The position numbers and the translations under genes are program-made. From Diacronema lutheri (taxonomy: Eukaryota; Haptophyta; Pavlovophyceae; Pavlovales; Pavlovaceae), in assembly GCA_019448385.1 (NCBI GenBank), contig JAGTXO010000057.1, forward strand, positions 1-64,000: a stretch of 64,000 bases of DNA. The letters are read 5' to 3'. Below the pieces are notes generated by a model. The model was not told the origin of the DNA. It worked only from the letters and a program-made list of their open reading frames with translations, and ran no database searches. Shown in pieces: positions 11,071 to 22,064 of the stretch (position 1 is the stretch's first letter; every line of letters starts with the position of its first letter).

Positions 11071-14000
11071 TCGCCCGCGTCGCCGGCCGGCGGCGGCGGT
11101 GGCGGCGGTGGCGGCGCGGCCACGGCGGCGGCAGCAGCGGCGGCGGCGGCGGTGGCGGCGGCGGCGGCGCCCAGCGCGGGCGGCGGCGGCGTGGCGGCGG
11201 CGGTGGCGGCGGCGGTGACGCCAGCGGCGGCCTTGGCGCCGCGCGTCTGCGGCGGCGTTTCGGCGCCATCGGGGCTGCCCCCGCCGCGCACCGCGCTCGT
11301 GACCGCGCAGACGCCGCCCGGCGCACGATCGCTGGCCGCGCCGGTCAGCGCGACGCGGAGGCGCTCGCCGACAGCGTACATGTCCGCCACGCTGAACGTG
11401 CGCGGCGCGGACGAGCAGCCCGCCGCGGCGAGCGCGTCGTTGAGCGCGCCCACTATCGCGAGGCCGCACGTCGCGCCACGCTGCGCCGCCTCGTTGAGCA
11501 GCAGCGCGCGGCGCACGCGCGAAATGTCGAGACCCGCCGCGTGCAGCGTGGCAGTTATCGCCTTGGCGAGCATGAGCGCCTGCCTGCAGGGCGACGCGAG
11601 CGTGTCGACGAGCACCGCGTCGTAGCGATGCTCGCCCGCGCGCGCGACGCGCACAAGGCGCAACGCGGTGAAATGGCCGGAGGCGAGCTGCGCGCCGTCG
11701 TCACCGCCCGCGCCGCCGCGCTCGTCCGACGGGCTCCACACGCCGATGACAGCCTGCGTTGTCGCCTCGCTGCGCAGGCGGTGCAGCAGCGCGGCGCGGT
11801 CGGCGTCGTCCTGAAACACCGCGGGTTGCGCGGCGAGCGGCACGTGGCAGACATGCCCGCCGCCGGCCTGCCCGTGCACGCGCAGCACGACCTCGCAGCA
11901 CGCGTCGACGGTTGAGGCGAGCATGTCGCCGCTGGCGATGCGCTCCACCTCTGCCTGCGGGAGGCCGGCGCTCGCGGCGGCGGCGGCCAGCCGGCGCGCA
12001 GCCGCGTCGCCCGCCCACGCAAGCAGCGCCGAGTTGGCGGGTTGGAGGGGAAGCTCAAGGGCGGCTGGTTCGGTGGCGGTAGCCTCGTTGGCAACGGGCA
12101 CGTTGGCGGTGCGCGCGTTGGCGGCGGGCGCGGCGGCGATGGCTGGTGGGGCGGAAGACGCGCCCGCGGCGGCGGGCGCGGACGCGGCAGCGGCAGCGGC
12201 TAGTGGGGCGGGGAAAACGCCGTCGGTGGCAGGCGCGGAGGCGAATGCAGGAGCAACTAGTGGGGCGGGAAAATCGGCGGCAGGCGCGAAGGCGGATGCA
12301 GCAGCGGCTAGTGCGGCGGGGAAAACACCGTCGGCGGCAGGCGCGAAGGCGGATGCAGGAGCGCCCAGCGGGGCGCAGAAAACACCGTCGGCGGCAGGCG
12401 CGAAGGCGACAGCAGCAGCGGCCAGTGGAGCGGAGGCGCAGGGCCACGCGCGCGCCAGCCGTGCAAGCCCAAGCCGCGCGCGAGCGACGCACGCGCCGAT
12501 GGCCGAGGCGGCGGCGCAGGCCACGACGTGGCCTGGCACCGGTGTGGCCAGCCGCTCGCGGGTGTGCACGTCGAGCCGCGCCCCACGCCAAGAGCGGCGG
12601 CGCGCTGAACGGAGGCGCGCGACCCCGATCGATCCGCCCGCGCACGCGCGCGCCGGCTCAGTGTGGCCAACGCGCGCCGTTATGCAAGGCGCGCGCGCGA
12701 TAACGGCGGCTGTCGGCCGTGGCGTGCGCGTGGCGGCGCCGCGGCGACGGGCGCGGCACACGAGCCGCTCGGGCGCGCCGCCGCCGCGCGGCACGATGTC
12801 GAGCAGCACGGTCACGCCGCGCGCGCGCGCGACCGCCGTGCACGCGAGCCGCACGGGCAGCGGCGGCCCGTCCGGGCGCGCGAGCGCCGCCACCTCGGCG
12901 TCGGTGAGGCTGTGCAGCTCGCGGCGCGCGCGCGCGAACGCGGCGATGTCCGCGCGCAGCTCCGCGTCCGTGCCGAGCGCGGCACGCGCGTGCACGGGGA
13001 GCGACGCGCGCAGCGCGTGGAGCACGCCGCCGCGCGCGCCGCGCGGCGCCGGCGCGCGCTCGCGCTCAGCGCGCGCGGCGCGCGTGAGCTCGCGCACCGC
13101 GCGCGCGAGATTGCGCCGCGCGGCCGCGACGGGAGGGCTAGGTGCGCGCGCGCGCCGGTTGTAGCGCGGCCGCGCCGAGTCGAGGGGCGGCGGACGCGGT
13201 GCGTACGCCGCGGCGCGGCCCGCGCGCCAAAAGGCCGGCGGCGGGCGCAGCTCCGTCGCGTCGACCGCGGCCGCGAGCGCGCCGAGCGCGGCGTCGCTGT
13301 CGCCCGCCGCGTCGGCCGCGTCGACGAGCACGAAGAGCGCGCCGAGCGCGCGCGACGCGGCCGCCTGCGCGGCGGTGGGGCGGGCGCAGGCAGCGACGCA
13401 TGCGGCCGCCATGCCGCGCGCCGCGGCGAACGCCGGTGACGTGACGGCCGCGCCGATGGCAACGGCGGCGGCGGCGACGGTCGAGGCGGCAGCGCCGGCG
13501 ATGGAGGTGGCAGCGGCGGCGGCGCTTGCCATCGCGCGGCGCGCGAGACGCGAGGCGCCACCGACCGCCGCCGCCGCAGCGCGCGCTGCGCGCGCGCCGG
13601 TGGCGCGCATCGTCGCCGCGCCAGGCGCCGCCGCGCCGACGCCGCCGGCGCCCGCGCCGTCGCCGCTCTCGGCCGTGCAGGGCTCCGATGGCGAACCCGG
13701 CGTGCGCTGGCGCGTGATGCGCGCGCCGAGGCGCGCGCTCCGCGCCGCGCGGCCGGCGACGTCGAGGAAGCGCCGTGCGCGCGCCGCGCGCAGGCCACGC
13801 GCGCGCGGCGGCGCACCGACAGGCGCCGAGCGCCGCGGCGCGCACGCCGGCGCGTCGCTGTCGGGTTGCGCAGCGCGCGCGCGGGAACTCGGCGCGGCGT
13901 GTGCGGGCGGCGGGCGCGCGCCCGCGCGGCGCAGAGGCGCGAGGCGCCGGCCGCAGACGAGGCGTGTGCGCAACCAGGACGGCGAGGGCCGCAGGGCGCC

Positions 14001-17000
14001 GTCGACGTCGCGCATCGGCGGGCCGCGAGCCCGCCGCGCAGCCGTGCGGCGCGCGCGAGGCGCTCGGCGGCGCGCGCGCCGCACGGCGCGCGCGGCGGCG
14101 CGCACGCCAGCGACGGCTGCGGCCACGCCGCGCGCCAACACGGCCGCGGCGTGCGCCATCGCACCGAGCACGGCGCGTGGCGCGCCGAGCAAGCGCAGCA
14201 AGCGCGACGCCGTCGCGCGCGCCGGCGCACCGTGTGCAGGGGCCTCGCCAGCGCCAGCACCGACGCCGCCATCGCCGCAGCCGCAGGTGGCGTCGCCGCC
14301 GCCGCAGGCGTCGCGACGGACGCCGCCGCCGCCGAAACAACCGCCGCACACGTCGCCGCCGACGTTGCCACCCCAGCCGCCGTTGCGTGCGCAGGTGGCT
14401 GCGGCGCGTGCGTGCGGGAGGCGTGCCGTGCGGCGCGCATCACACGGGCTGCGCGACGCGAGCGACGCCGCCGGGGTCCCCGCTGCGCCAGGCGCGCCGT
14501 GCGCGCCAGCCTCGCCGGCCTCGCCGGCGCGCGGTCGCGCGCTCGCCTCGACGTGGCCGCCTCCGCCGCCATCGCCGCCGTCGAACCGGGCGGCGGAGGG
14601 CTGCCGCTCGAACCGCTCGTCGGCGTCGGCCGCCACCGCCGCCTCGCGCTCCGCCGCCGCGGCGGCCGCACGGCGCGCGTGGCGGAGCGCGCGGCCGCCG
14701 TCCGCTGCGCGGCGTGGCGGCGCGGGCGCGGGCTTCGGCGCGCGCGGCCCCTCGGCGCGCTCGCGGAGCACGGCGAGCGGCGTGCCCGTGGCGACGCTCG
14801 TGCAGACGCGCCGCAAGGCGGCGCTTACGCACGCGTGGACGACGCGCGCCGTCCGCTTGTCGGCGGCGCGCGCGGCGCGGCGCGCGGCCTTGGCGGCGGC
14901 CTTTTTGGCGCGCCTCTGCTCCGCCTGCTCCGACAGCGCGCGCGCCTGGCGCTCGGCTGCGAGCGCGTCCTCGGGCGAAACGGTCGGCCTCGGCGGCCGC
15001 GCGCGCGCGCTGCGACGCTGCGCGCTGCGGCGGTCGGACGGCGGCTGCCGCGGCGGCGAGGACGGCGAGCGCGAGCTCGGCGTGGGCGACCAATCGCCGC
15101 TGACGGTTGCGAGCGGCGCAAACGGGTTGTCGTCCCCGCGACCCGCGGCGTGCGACAGTGCACGCGGCGTCGGGCGCCGGCCGACCGCTGGCGGGCCCCA
15201 CTCGGACGGCGGCTCCGAGGGCGAGCGCGCCGTCGGCGCCGCGCGTTGCGCGGCCGGCGGCGCCTCCCGGTCCAGCGCCGCCTGCTCTCTCGCCGCGGCC
15301 TGCTCGTCACCCTCCGGCACGCCACGCGGCGCGAGCACCGCGGTGGCGCAGCGCGTCGCGTTGAGCAACGCCGCCTCCATCTGCCGCACGCTGGCCTTGG
15401 CGCACGCCACACCCTGTCTCGCCCGGCGCAGCGCCTCGTGCGCGCGGCGCACTTCCGCGTCGGCATCTTCGCGCATGCCAAAGTGCGCCTGTTGCAGCCG
15501 CAGGTCCGCAGGGCGCCCCTGCGCGCGAGGGGCACGGGCGCGGCGGCGCGCAGGTGACGGAGCTGGCGCGCCGTTCTGCGCTGCGCGCACGCCAATCGAC
15601 GGGCGCGCGCGCGGCGGGGCGCGCGCGCGCGCGCGCGCGCGCGCTGCCTACCCAGCCGCCGGCCGGCTCGCGCGAGCGCGCCAGCTGCTCCGCCGCCTCG
15701 GCGTCGAGCACGCGCTGCTGCGCCTCCTCCTCGCCCAGTGCAGCGAGGTGCAGCCGGCGGGCTGCCTTGCGGCAGTTGCCCTCCGCCTTGCCCACGGCCT
15801 TGCGCGCCGCGTCGACGGGGTCGTCGTTGGCTCTGGCGCGCCTGCGCTTGCCCTTGTCGGCGGGCGGCGGCTTGGCGCGCTGCAGCGTGCCGAGCGCGTC
15901 GTCGGCTCCGCGCGCGGCCGCCCGCGGGCGGCGGGCCCCAAAAAGCGCACCGGTCGCCGTGCGCGCCGCGCAAGCAACGACCAGCGCTGACATGCCGGCG
16001 AAGACCGCACCGCCCAGCGCCACGGTTGCCACGATGCGCAGCGTCCCGTGCGCAAGCTGCGCTGCCTCCGCCGCTTTGGCGGCCTCGCGCGCGCGCGCAT
16101 CGGCGGCTCTCATCTCGTGCAGCAGCCCGGCCGCGCCGCTCGCGCCGTCGCGGCCGCGCGCGAGCTCGCACAGCACCGCCGCCGCGCGCCGCGTGGGCTC
16201 GCGCGCGAGCAGCTGCGCGCCGCCGTCGGGGCGCAGCTTCTCAACGAACTCGACAAACGTCGCGTCGCGCCAGAGGGACATGCGGAAGGCCCTGTGCACC
16301 GCCCCCTCCTGCTCGCGCATCCGCCGTGCCGCCCGCCTGCCGTCGCGCGCGTGCGCGTGCGCGGCCGCGTCGAATCCCGCGACGCCGCGCTGCGCGTCGC
16401 GCGCGGCCGACGACGGCGCCGCCGCGCTGCCCGCCAAGGGCGCCGCAGCGGCGACGCGCGCGTGCGGAGCGACGGGATCGCCGGCGGCCGGCGGCTCGGC
16501 GCGCTGCGGCGTGCCGTTTGCTCCGTGCGCGGCCGTCCCGGGGGAGATGGCCGCGATGGCGCCGCCAGCCGCGCCGCGCGCCAGCCACGCGCATAGGCTG
16601 CCGACGAGCTCGCCGAGACCCCCGACGGTCGCCGCGGCGGCGAGTGCGCCGGGCTTGCCGGCCGACAGCGGCTCGCGAGCGTCGTCGTCGCAGCCGCCGG
16701 CACCCGTCTTGGCGAGTGCGTCGCGCTCGCCCTCGACGCCCGCCACGACCGCCGCCCCTCCGTCGTCCGCCGCGCCGGCCGCGCGCGCGGCCGGGCGCAG
16801 AGGAGGCGTGCCGGTGCAGCCGTCGCCGCTCGTCTTCGCCGTTTCCTCCACTTTGGTCACTTCGTCGCCACCTGCGCCATCTCCGACGCCGGGGCCCTTG
16901 GTCACGCTTGCCGCCATGCGCGCCGTGCCCGCCGGCCAGCCCGCCGACTGCTCGAGCGCGGCGGCGAGCGGCGCGACGCGCGTCGACTCGGGCGCGCTCT

Positions 17001-19326
17001 CGTCATCGGGCTCGAGCGCGTTGTGCAGGCGCGCGAGCGCGCGCTCGACGGCCGCGGCGCCACTGCCGGGGGCGCGGCTCGCCACGCGCACCGCGCGCCG
17101 CCAGGCCGGCGCGAACATGAGCGCCGGCTCGAGCGCCGCGAGCGCGCGCGCCTCGCGCGCGTCGCTCGCGCCGAGGCGCGGCGGCACGCGCGCGGCTCCG
17201 CGCGGCGCGGTGCCTCGGAAGCGTGGGCTCAGCGTGTAGGCGAGGTGCTGCGGCACGCCGCGCGCCTCCGCGCGCGCGCGTCCGTCCTCGACCTCGCGCC
17301 GCGCCTTCGCGATCGCCGGCGTGGCGCGCGCGAGCCAGTCGGGGTCGGCGGGCAGGTGGATCACGACGAGAATCGGCGCCCAGTCCAGCCGCGGGTTCTT
17401 GTGACGGTCGGGCACGACCCACACGAGCAGCACCGTGCCCTCCGCGCCGCACGCCGCCTCGTAGATCCTGGGCTGCGAGCGCCAATCGGGCCTGACGCGC
17501 AGCGCCCGCGCGTGGTCGATGGCGGCGGCGCGGTCGCCATTGAAGTGAACCGTCGTCACCTCGCCGATGACGGACCGGCCGGACCGCCAGCAGAACACCG
17601 CGTCCGCCGACCCGCCGGCGATGGCCGCGAGCGATTCGGGCGCGGCGAGCCGCGGCAAGCCCTCGAAGGCGGCAAAGTCCTCGTGCGCATTGTACACGCC
17701 GCCCCAGCCGTCGTGCGCGTACGCGCGCGCGGCCGCTCGTACCGCGCGCGGCTGGTTCTCCACGCCCGACGTCATGTGCCATGTCGTCCCCGCGAAGCCG
17801 GGCTCGCCCAGCTCGGCCCGCACGACGGCACCGTACCCCGCGCCCTGCGTCGGGGCGGCGAGGTGGTGCATGCCCGCGCCGGTCACGCCCTCCGTGCGCT
17901 GCCGCGTGACGATCGTGCCCGTCGCGTGCGCGAAAAGCGTGTCGACCACGGCGGGCGCGCGCCCGCTGTTCGCCCGTAGCCGCGCCCTGCCCGCTTTTAG
18001 CTGCTCGGGGTCCTTGGCGTCGTACACGCGCGCGTCCGCGTCGCCCTCATCAGGCGCAGTGTAGACGCAGCGGCGTTCGAGCGGCGCCGAGCCACCGCCG
18101 TCCGCCGCCGCCGGCGAGGTTGGCGCCGCGCCCGCCGCCACCGCGCTCGTCGCCGCCGTGCCCGTCGCCACCGCCGCAGCCGCCGCGCCCGCGGGGTCGT
18201 CGTCCCCGTCCTCCGCGCCCTCCCCGTCGTCAGCGGTGGTGGCGTCGCCATCGTCCCCGTCGCCCTCGCCCCCGCCGAGGCTGCTGAATGGTCGGGGCCC
18301 CCACGCCGAGGCGGCGCGCCGCTGCGGCGCACGCGGCGGTGGCGCTCGCGACGGCGGCCTTGGCGCCGCCGCGCCGCGCGGCCTGGCCGCCGTCGACAGC
18401 GCGCGGCCTGCAGCGCCCGTGAGCGCGTCGAGCGCGGCCGTGCGTGCGATGCGGTCGTCGGGCGCGCGCAGCGCCGCCTCGACGGCCTGCAGCAGCCCGT
18501 CGGGCGCGGATCCGCCGACACTGGCATCGCACGCCTCGGCGAGCCGCGCGGCCTCGGCGAGCCGCGCGGCCTCGCGGGTGAACGGGCCGAAGCGCCTGGC
18601 GCGGTCGCCGAGCAGAGCGCCGATGGCGGCGCGGAGCGTGCGCGCGCGGGTCTCCTCGTACGCGGCCGTCGTGAGGCGCGCGAGGCGCGCGTCCAAAGCC
18701 TTCTTGATGTCGACAAGGACACTCGCGCGGCGGCCGTAGAGCGTCGATGCGCTCGCCACGACCTCGGCCGCGACTGTTGCCGCGGCGAAGCAACACGCGG
18801 CCCCACTCTGCGGGGGCGCCTTGAAGGCATCGATGGGCGGCGCTGTTCTGCCGATGCGCTGCGCAAGCTTCTTGATGAGCACGCCGGCCGCCGTGGCGTA
18901 CGCCGATTCGCCGTTGCCCAAGGTGCGCGAATCGGCGAGCAGGGCGAGCGCGGCGCCGGGCGGCGCGCCGCGCTGCGCGGGCGGCGCGAGGAGCAGGTAC
19001 GCCGCCGTCCAGTGCACGAGGCCGCTGGACGCGCGGAGGCAGAGCGGTAGCACGACCACGAGCACCTGCCCAAACCGGTCCGCATCCGCGCATGCTTTGC
19101 GCAGGTTGCGCAGCGCCACCTTGAGCGCATGCTGCGAGCACCCCGTGTCGCCCACCCTAACCCTGCTCGTGCCGAAATCCGCGTAACGCAGCAGGGCGAT
19201 GAGGCAAGTGGATGGGACCACGTGGGGGTGGGTATCTCCCGGCGACAGAATGGTGCTGAGGGCCAGCGAGAAACTGTCCGAGCCGCCCCGCCCGCCGGGC
19301 AAAGCGTCCTTCACGGAGTCCTCCAT
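578..19326 (-). CDS. Giant spliced polyprotein: Ulp1-like modules, YqaJ nuclease, chromodomain, Fanzor
   Basis: A chain of minus-strand open frames behaves as one gene of roughly 6,000 residues. Frame A runs 19326-15652 and is phase-compatible, across a 133-bp GT-AG intron (15651-15519), with frame B from 15518. Frame B (to about 11.1 kb) joins frame C somewhere in the GGC tract near 11.0-11.3 kb; that junction is unresolved. Frame C (to 2272) joins the Fanzor tail across a second intron (2271-2144). Order from the N-terminus: protease-like module, charged coiled region (about 15.7-16.1 kb), Ala/Pro-rich linkers, second protease, several degenerate protease-like modules, PD-(D/E)XK nuclease, chromodomain, Fanzor. 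The ATG at 19326 begins MEDSVKDAL and lies just before the first protease module. Seen: motifs and phase-matched introns. Inferred: a single polypeptide that may process itself. It could instead be two or three genes. No capsid, integrase or polymerase domain was found. Confidence 0.6.
3398..3590 (-). other. Chromodomain
   Basis: About 60 residues beginning TYEVEAVVDERRKAGKK and continuing FRIRWRGYDESADTWEPEAN match the chromodomain consensus. The aromatic-cage positions are Tyr near the start, Trp in the IRWRGY strand and Trp in the DTWEPE turn. A basic helix (FRKTRDEQKRRAG) follows. Chromodomains bind methylated histone tails and are used by some retroelements and transposons to target chromatin. 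Here it sits directly N-terminal to the Fanzor nuclease in the same frame, suggesting chromatin targeting of that nuclease (inference). Confidence 0.85.
5320..5480 (-). repeat. GGCGGC-rich repeat encoding Pro/Ala linker
   Basis: A tandem run of a roughly 21-bp GC unit encodes repeated PPPAAA-type segments in polyprotein frame C, separating the YqaJ side from the following protease-like module. Confidence 0.7.
6730..7300 (-). other. YqaJ-like PD-(D/E)XK nuclease domain
   Basis: The domain opens with RSPRWHDERWEEVTGSK, the W...R...ITGS entry typical of YqaJ/lambda-exonuclease proteins. It continues through LGEAVALRKLAAAYGI to the core FAFSPDGLAIL (Asp), then VLVEVKTLTKAG (Glu-Val-Lys), then HRDQLQLGMHVLGV (Gln-rich helix) and a strand YVQYLRHEDRIVVHVV. 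Family members are metal-dependent exonucleases acting with recombinases in viruses, phages and transposons. All core residues are present, so it could be active. It lies between the protease-like array and the chromodomain in the same frame. Confidence 0.75.
10985..11330 (-). repeat. GGC/GCC trinucleotide tract at the frame B/C junction
   Basis: A long run of GGC triplets (purest at about 11000-11070) and related GGCGGT/GGCAGC sequence. On the minus strand it encodes poly-Ala or poly-Arg according to frame. The switch between polyprotein frames B and C falls here. An intron hidden in the tract or a length error in the assembly could both explain it. Confidence 0.7.
11430..11960 (-). other. 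Ulp1/C48-like cysteine protease module 2
   Basis: This is the best preserved protease module. It has SGHFTALRLVR (His near 11677), a short spacer, YDAVLVDTLAS (Asp), and then NEAAQRGATCGLAIVGALND with Gln, Cys and Gly (Cys near 11470). This is the normal H...D...Q...CG order of Ulp1/adenain-type peptidases. It sits C-terminal to the 57-bp repeat spacer and immediately before the GGC tract, so it would lie in the middle of the polyprotein. Activity is plausible because all four key positions are present. Confidence 0.7.
12200..12432 (-). repeat. 57-bp in-frame tandem repeat inside the polyprotein
   Basis: About four imperfect 57-bp units lie in frame B just N-terminal to protease module 2. 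Each encodes about 19 residues around an F-A-P-A-A-D-G-V-F-P-A-P-L core. The unit is a multiple of three, and one unit is shortened. In the protein this makes a flexible Ala/Pro spacer between domains. Confidence 0.75.
15519..15651 (-). other. Intron joining polyprotein frames A and B
   Basis: Frame A reads to a Trp codon ending at 15652, followed by GT. Frame B resumes after CAG at 15518 with GRPADLRLQQAHFG, and both sides are phase 0. The 133-bp interval is rich in alternating GC like the other introns here. Frame A would otherwise run into low-complexity Arg/Ala sequence, while frame B upstream of 15518 is equally uninformative. This supports the junction but does not prove it. Confidence 0.55.
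17000..18100 (-). other. Conserved-looking segment of the polyprotein, possible nuclease-like fold
   Basis: After the first protease module and an acidic/alanine linker, the frame has a stretch with normal residue variety (about 18.05-17.2 kb) instead of Ala/Arg/Pro bias. It contains ADAVFCWRSGRSVIGEVTT followed by two hydrophobic strands (GTVLLVWVVPD and APILVVIHLPAD). The Asp-then-Glu-x-Thr spacing on strand-like sequence recalls a PD-(D/E)XK core, but the usual Lys is Thr. I do not assign a function. The segment probably folds as a domain, and structure prediction is needed to name it. Confidence 0.3.
18770..19240 (-). other. Ulp1/C48-like cysteine protease module 1
   Basis: About the first 190 residues of the polyprotein show the Ulp1/C48 order of catalytic elements. 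A strand is followed by VHWTAAYLLL (His-Trp near 19010), then ALLADSRTL (Asp near 18930), then PPQSGAACCFAAATV (Gln and Cys near 18790-18805). In this family the His-Asp-Cys triad with an upstream Gln forms the active site and cuts ubiquitin-like modifiers or polyproteins. The usual Cys-Gly pair reads Cys-Cys here, so activity is uncertain. Its place at the extreme N-terminus fits a self-releasing protease, which is inference. Confidence 0.6.
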
Positions 19327-21229
19327 CTGCAGACTGTGGGCACGTCAGTGTCCGGATGGCGGCCCGGATGATACTTGGGAGAATTTACATGATGCCCTGG
19401 AGAATGCCCCGCTCTCCCACAACCAGGACCCGCCAGCGCGCCGAGCCTACTCGTTTGCCCGCGCCGCCTCTCTTTGCGCGCCCGAGCGCGGCCTCCGAGC
19501 GCGGCCAACGTCCTCCGGGGGCGTGCATCGTGGCTGCTCGGAGGGGCTGCGACGCGGCGAAAGCTCGCTGCGCGGCCGCAACGTGAGCGCGCGCGCGCGG
19601 CCGCGCGCCGGCCTGCGCTGCTCTGCACGGCCGCGCGCCGGCCTGCGCAGCCTCGTCGCGCAGCGTGAGCGCGAGCGCGCGCGAGGCGAGCTCGGCGGAT
19701 GGGTGCGCGGCGGCGTTGGCGGCGGGTGCGGCGGCAGGCTGGGCGGCGGGTTTGGACGGAGAGTGTCGGGGAAGAACGGGGCGCATCCTGGCTGGGAGTT
19801 GGACGGCGCCCACCACGCGCTGGCGGATCCTGGTTGCCACCACCACCCCCCCCCCCCCCCCGGAGACGAGGACCAGGGGCATGGCCGACTCGCTGCGCCG
19901 CACAGCGCGCGGCGCGCGGCATGCTGCGCGACCTCAAGCACATCCAGCCGCGCTCCGCCCACGCAACGCGCGCAATGCCGCGTTGCACTGCAGGTGTGCA
20001 CGTGCGGCTCTCACGCGCACTGTGTTGCACGAACGGCATCACGCCACCGAGCTGCGTCCGGACCACGCGCCGCGCGCAGGCGACCACACAGGGGCGCGCC
20101 GCGCCGCGCGTGCGCGCCCTCGCAACCGTTGCAGCACGCTCTGCCTTGCACTGCGCCGAGCCGCCGCGCGCTGTGCGCGTGCATGCAGGGCGCACGCGTG
20201 CGACGAAGCGCGCGCGCGGCGAGGCGCGCGGGCGGCTCGCTGCGCGGGCGGCAACGCGCCCAGCTGCGCCCAGGCCAGGCGCGCGCCCGCGAGTGCCACC
20301 GGGACGCACTGCCCCCGCCGGGGTCGCCGCGCGCTCTGTGTGTGCGCTCGCGCGCTGCGAGCGCGGCGGAACGTTCGTGCATGGCGCGAAGAGCGCGGCA
20401 CCCGAAGACGGCTGCCCCGAGCCCGCGCCGGGTGGCAGCGAGCGGCGGCACCTCCTCGGCGAGCCCGCCCCGCGCCTTCCCCTCCACGTGGCGTTTTGAG
20501 GCAGACGGACACGCGCCCACACTGCGACTGGGCACGCTGCTCGAGGCAGACACGCACCCAACGCGCGCGCACCACGCGCCCGCGTCGGCGGGCCGGTGTG
20601 AACGAGCGAGAGCTCGGTGTCGCCAACGGGGGCACGGGCGCGACTTCGGTCCGCCTCTCGACGGACGCAGGCGACGCTGCCGGGAACTTCCCCGACGCCT
20701 GCACATCCAGGGCTTCGAGGTACAGAGCTGGGCAACAGTGCCGCTCGTCACCGATGAGGCGGCCAAGCTCGCTATCCTTGCTGCCCTCGGCTCCACCAAA
20801 CAGCCGGGCGACCCAACGGTTCGTGATCGCCTGGCCGCCAGGTGCGAACCGCGCCCGTGCAAGCGCTTCACCCGCATTCTCCGCCCCGCTGCGGACGTCC
20901 GCCTGCCGGCCGCGAACACGGCCGGTGCGCGTTGCCGCCTGGCCCAACACGAAAACCCGCCCGCCCCCGAGGCCGCAGGTCCTACCTGCCCAAGCGCAGC
21001 CCAACGGCACGCAGACAGCCCGCCTTGGCAACCGACTCGTGCGCGAGCGCTCCGCCCTCCACAAGAGCCTGCCCCACGCCACCGCCGACGCGGAGCCAGC
21101 GCAGCCGACGCCCCTCCGCGACGCTCGCGCCGCAAGGCGCAAGGGCCCCGGCGAGACGGCGTCAACCAAGCCCGCCGCTGGCACAGCGCCGGCACCCGGA
21201 GCCCACCCCAAGCCCCCGCGCACGCCTCG

Positions 21230-21260
<31 letters not shown>
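21230..21260. repeat. Poly-C tract (31 C)
   Basis: Uninterrupted run of 31 cytosines. A shorter run of 16 lies at 19846-19861. No gene context. Such runs are hard to sequence, so the length may be inaccurate. Confidence 0.9.
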
Positions 21261-21261
<1 letters not shown>

Positions 21262-21663
21262 ATCGGCGGACCGATTGCGTTTTGGTGCGCCAGGCTCAAT
21301 GCGCCATCGCAGTGGCGGGCCCGCAGACGCAGACGCTGACATGCCCAACGCTGGGCACTGAGGCCGCAGGCCGGCCCTCCTGGACCTGGCGGGCGAGCTG
21401 CCCGCGCAGCGGCCACGCGAGCCTCGCACTGACCGTGGCGGTCGCTGCCACCGTGATAGCTGCGGGTGCGGCGGCCTTGGCCCCAACCCCATCATCCGTC
21501 TTCATCCCCGCCCTGCTCGCGCTCGCGGCCTACGTCGGCAATCCCTGCACCGGGATCCGCCCCGCGAAGTCCACACAAGACTTATCCGTGCTGCACGCCA
21601 GCCGCGCGCGCCGACGCGCGCCGCTCCCACACGCTCACCTCCGTTTCCGCGGGCGGCCCAACG

Positions 21664-21697
21664 CCCCCCCCCCCCCCCCCCCCTCCCCCCCCCCCCC
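21664..21697. repeat. Poly-C tract interrupted once (C20-T-C13)
   Basis: Thirty-four bases of cytosine with a single T. It lies in the gene-poor interval left of the deubiquitinase gene. Confidence 0.9.
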
Positions 21698-22064
21698 GGC
21701 AGGCGGCCATCGAGCCGCATTAGCACACCCGCCCGGGGCCTCCCGCCGCACCCGCAGCGGCTCGGCGCCTTGAATCCTCCCGTCCCCCGGGGTGAGGCCT
21801 TCAACCCGGGCCCAGCGCGCTCCGACTGCCTCACGCGCGCCAGCGCCAACCTCGGCGGCATGGTAGACCCCGAGCGAAAAGCCGCACTTCTCGCCGTCCT
21901 CGTCAGGCGCAAGTACGTTATCCTGCTCCTACTGCCGACGCGGCTCCCGCGCGCGCGGACTACTACGCCGGGCAGATCGCCGCAGACGCACGTGAGTGCA
22001 CACGTGCGGACAAGGCGCACACGCTCGACGTCCAGTTAGCGCACGTGCACGTGCGCGCCACTGG

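Larger units (their letters stand above)
19327..22064. other. Long interval without a recognisable gene
   Basis: GC-rich sequence between the polyprotein start and the deubiquitinase end. Open frames here have Arg/Ala/Pro bias and no domains. Two plus-strand stretches have slightly more normal composition: about 20700-20860, reading like LVTDEAAKLAILAALGS, and about 21410-21540, a hydrophobic stretch that could be a membrane segment. They lie in different frames with no start or splice context, so I do not call a gene. Long poly-C tracts interrupt the interval. Confidence 0.6.

Noticed and set aside
11100-11469. N-terminal Arg-rich extension of polyprotein frame C from its first Met
   Set aside because: It overlaps the end of frame B and the GGC tract and reads as poly-Arg; frame B carries the protease here, so this part is probably not translated.
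19311-20735. Minus-strand open frame of several hundred residues
   Set aside because: Arg/Ala-rich throughout with no domain, membrane segment or splice context; typical chance frame here.
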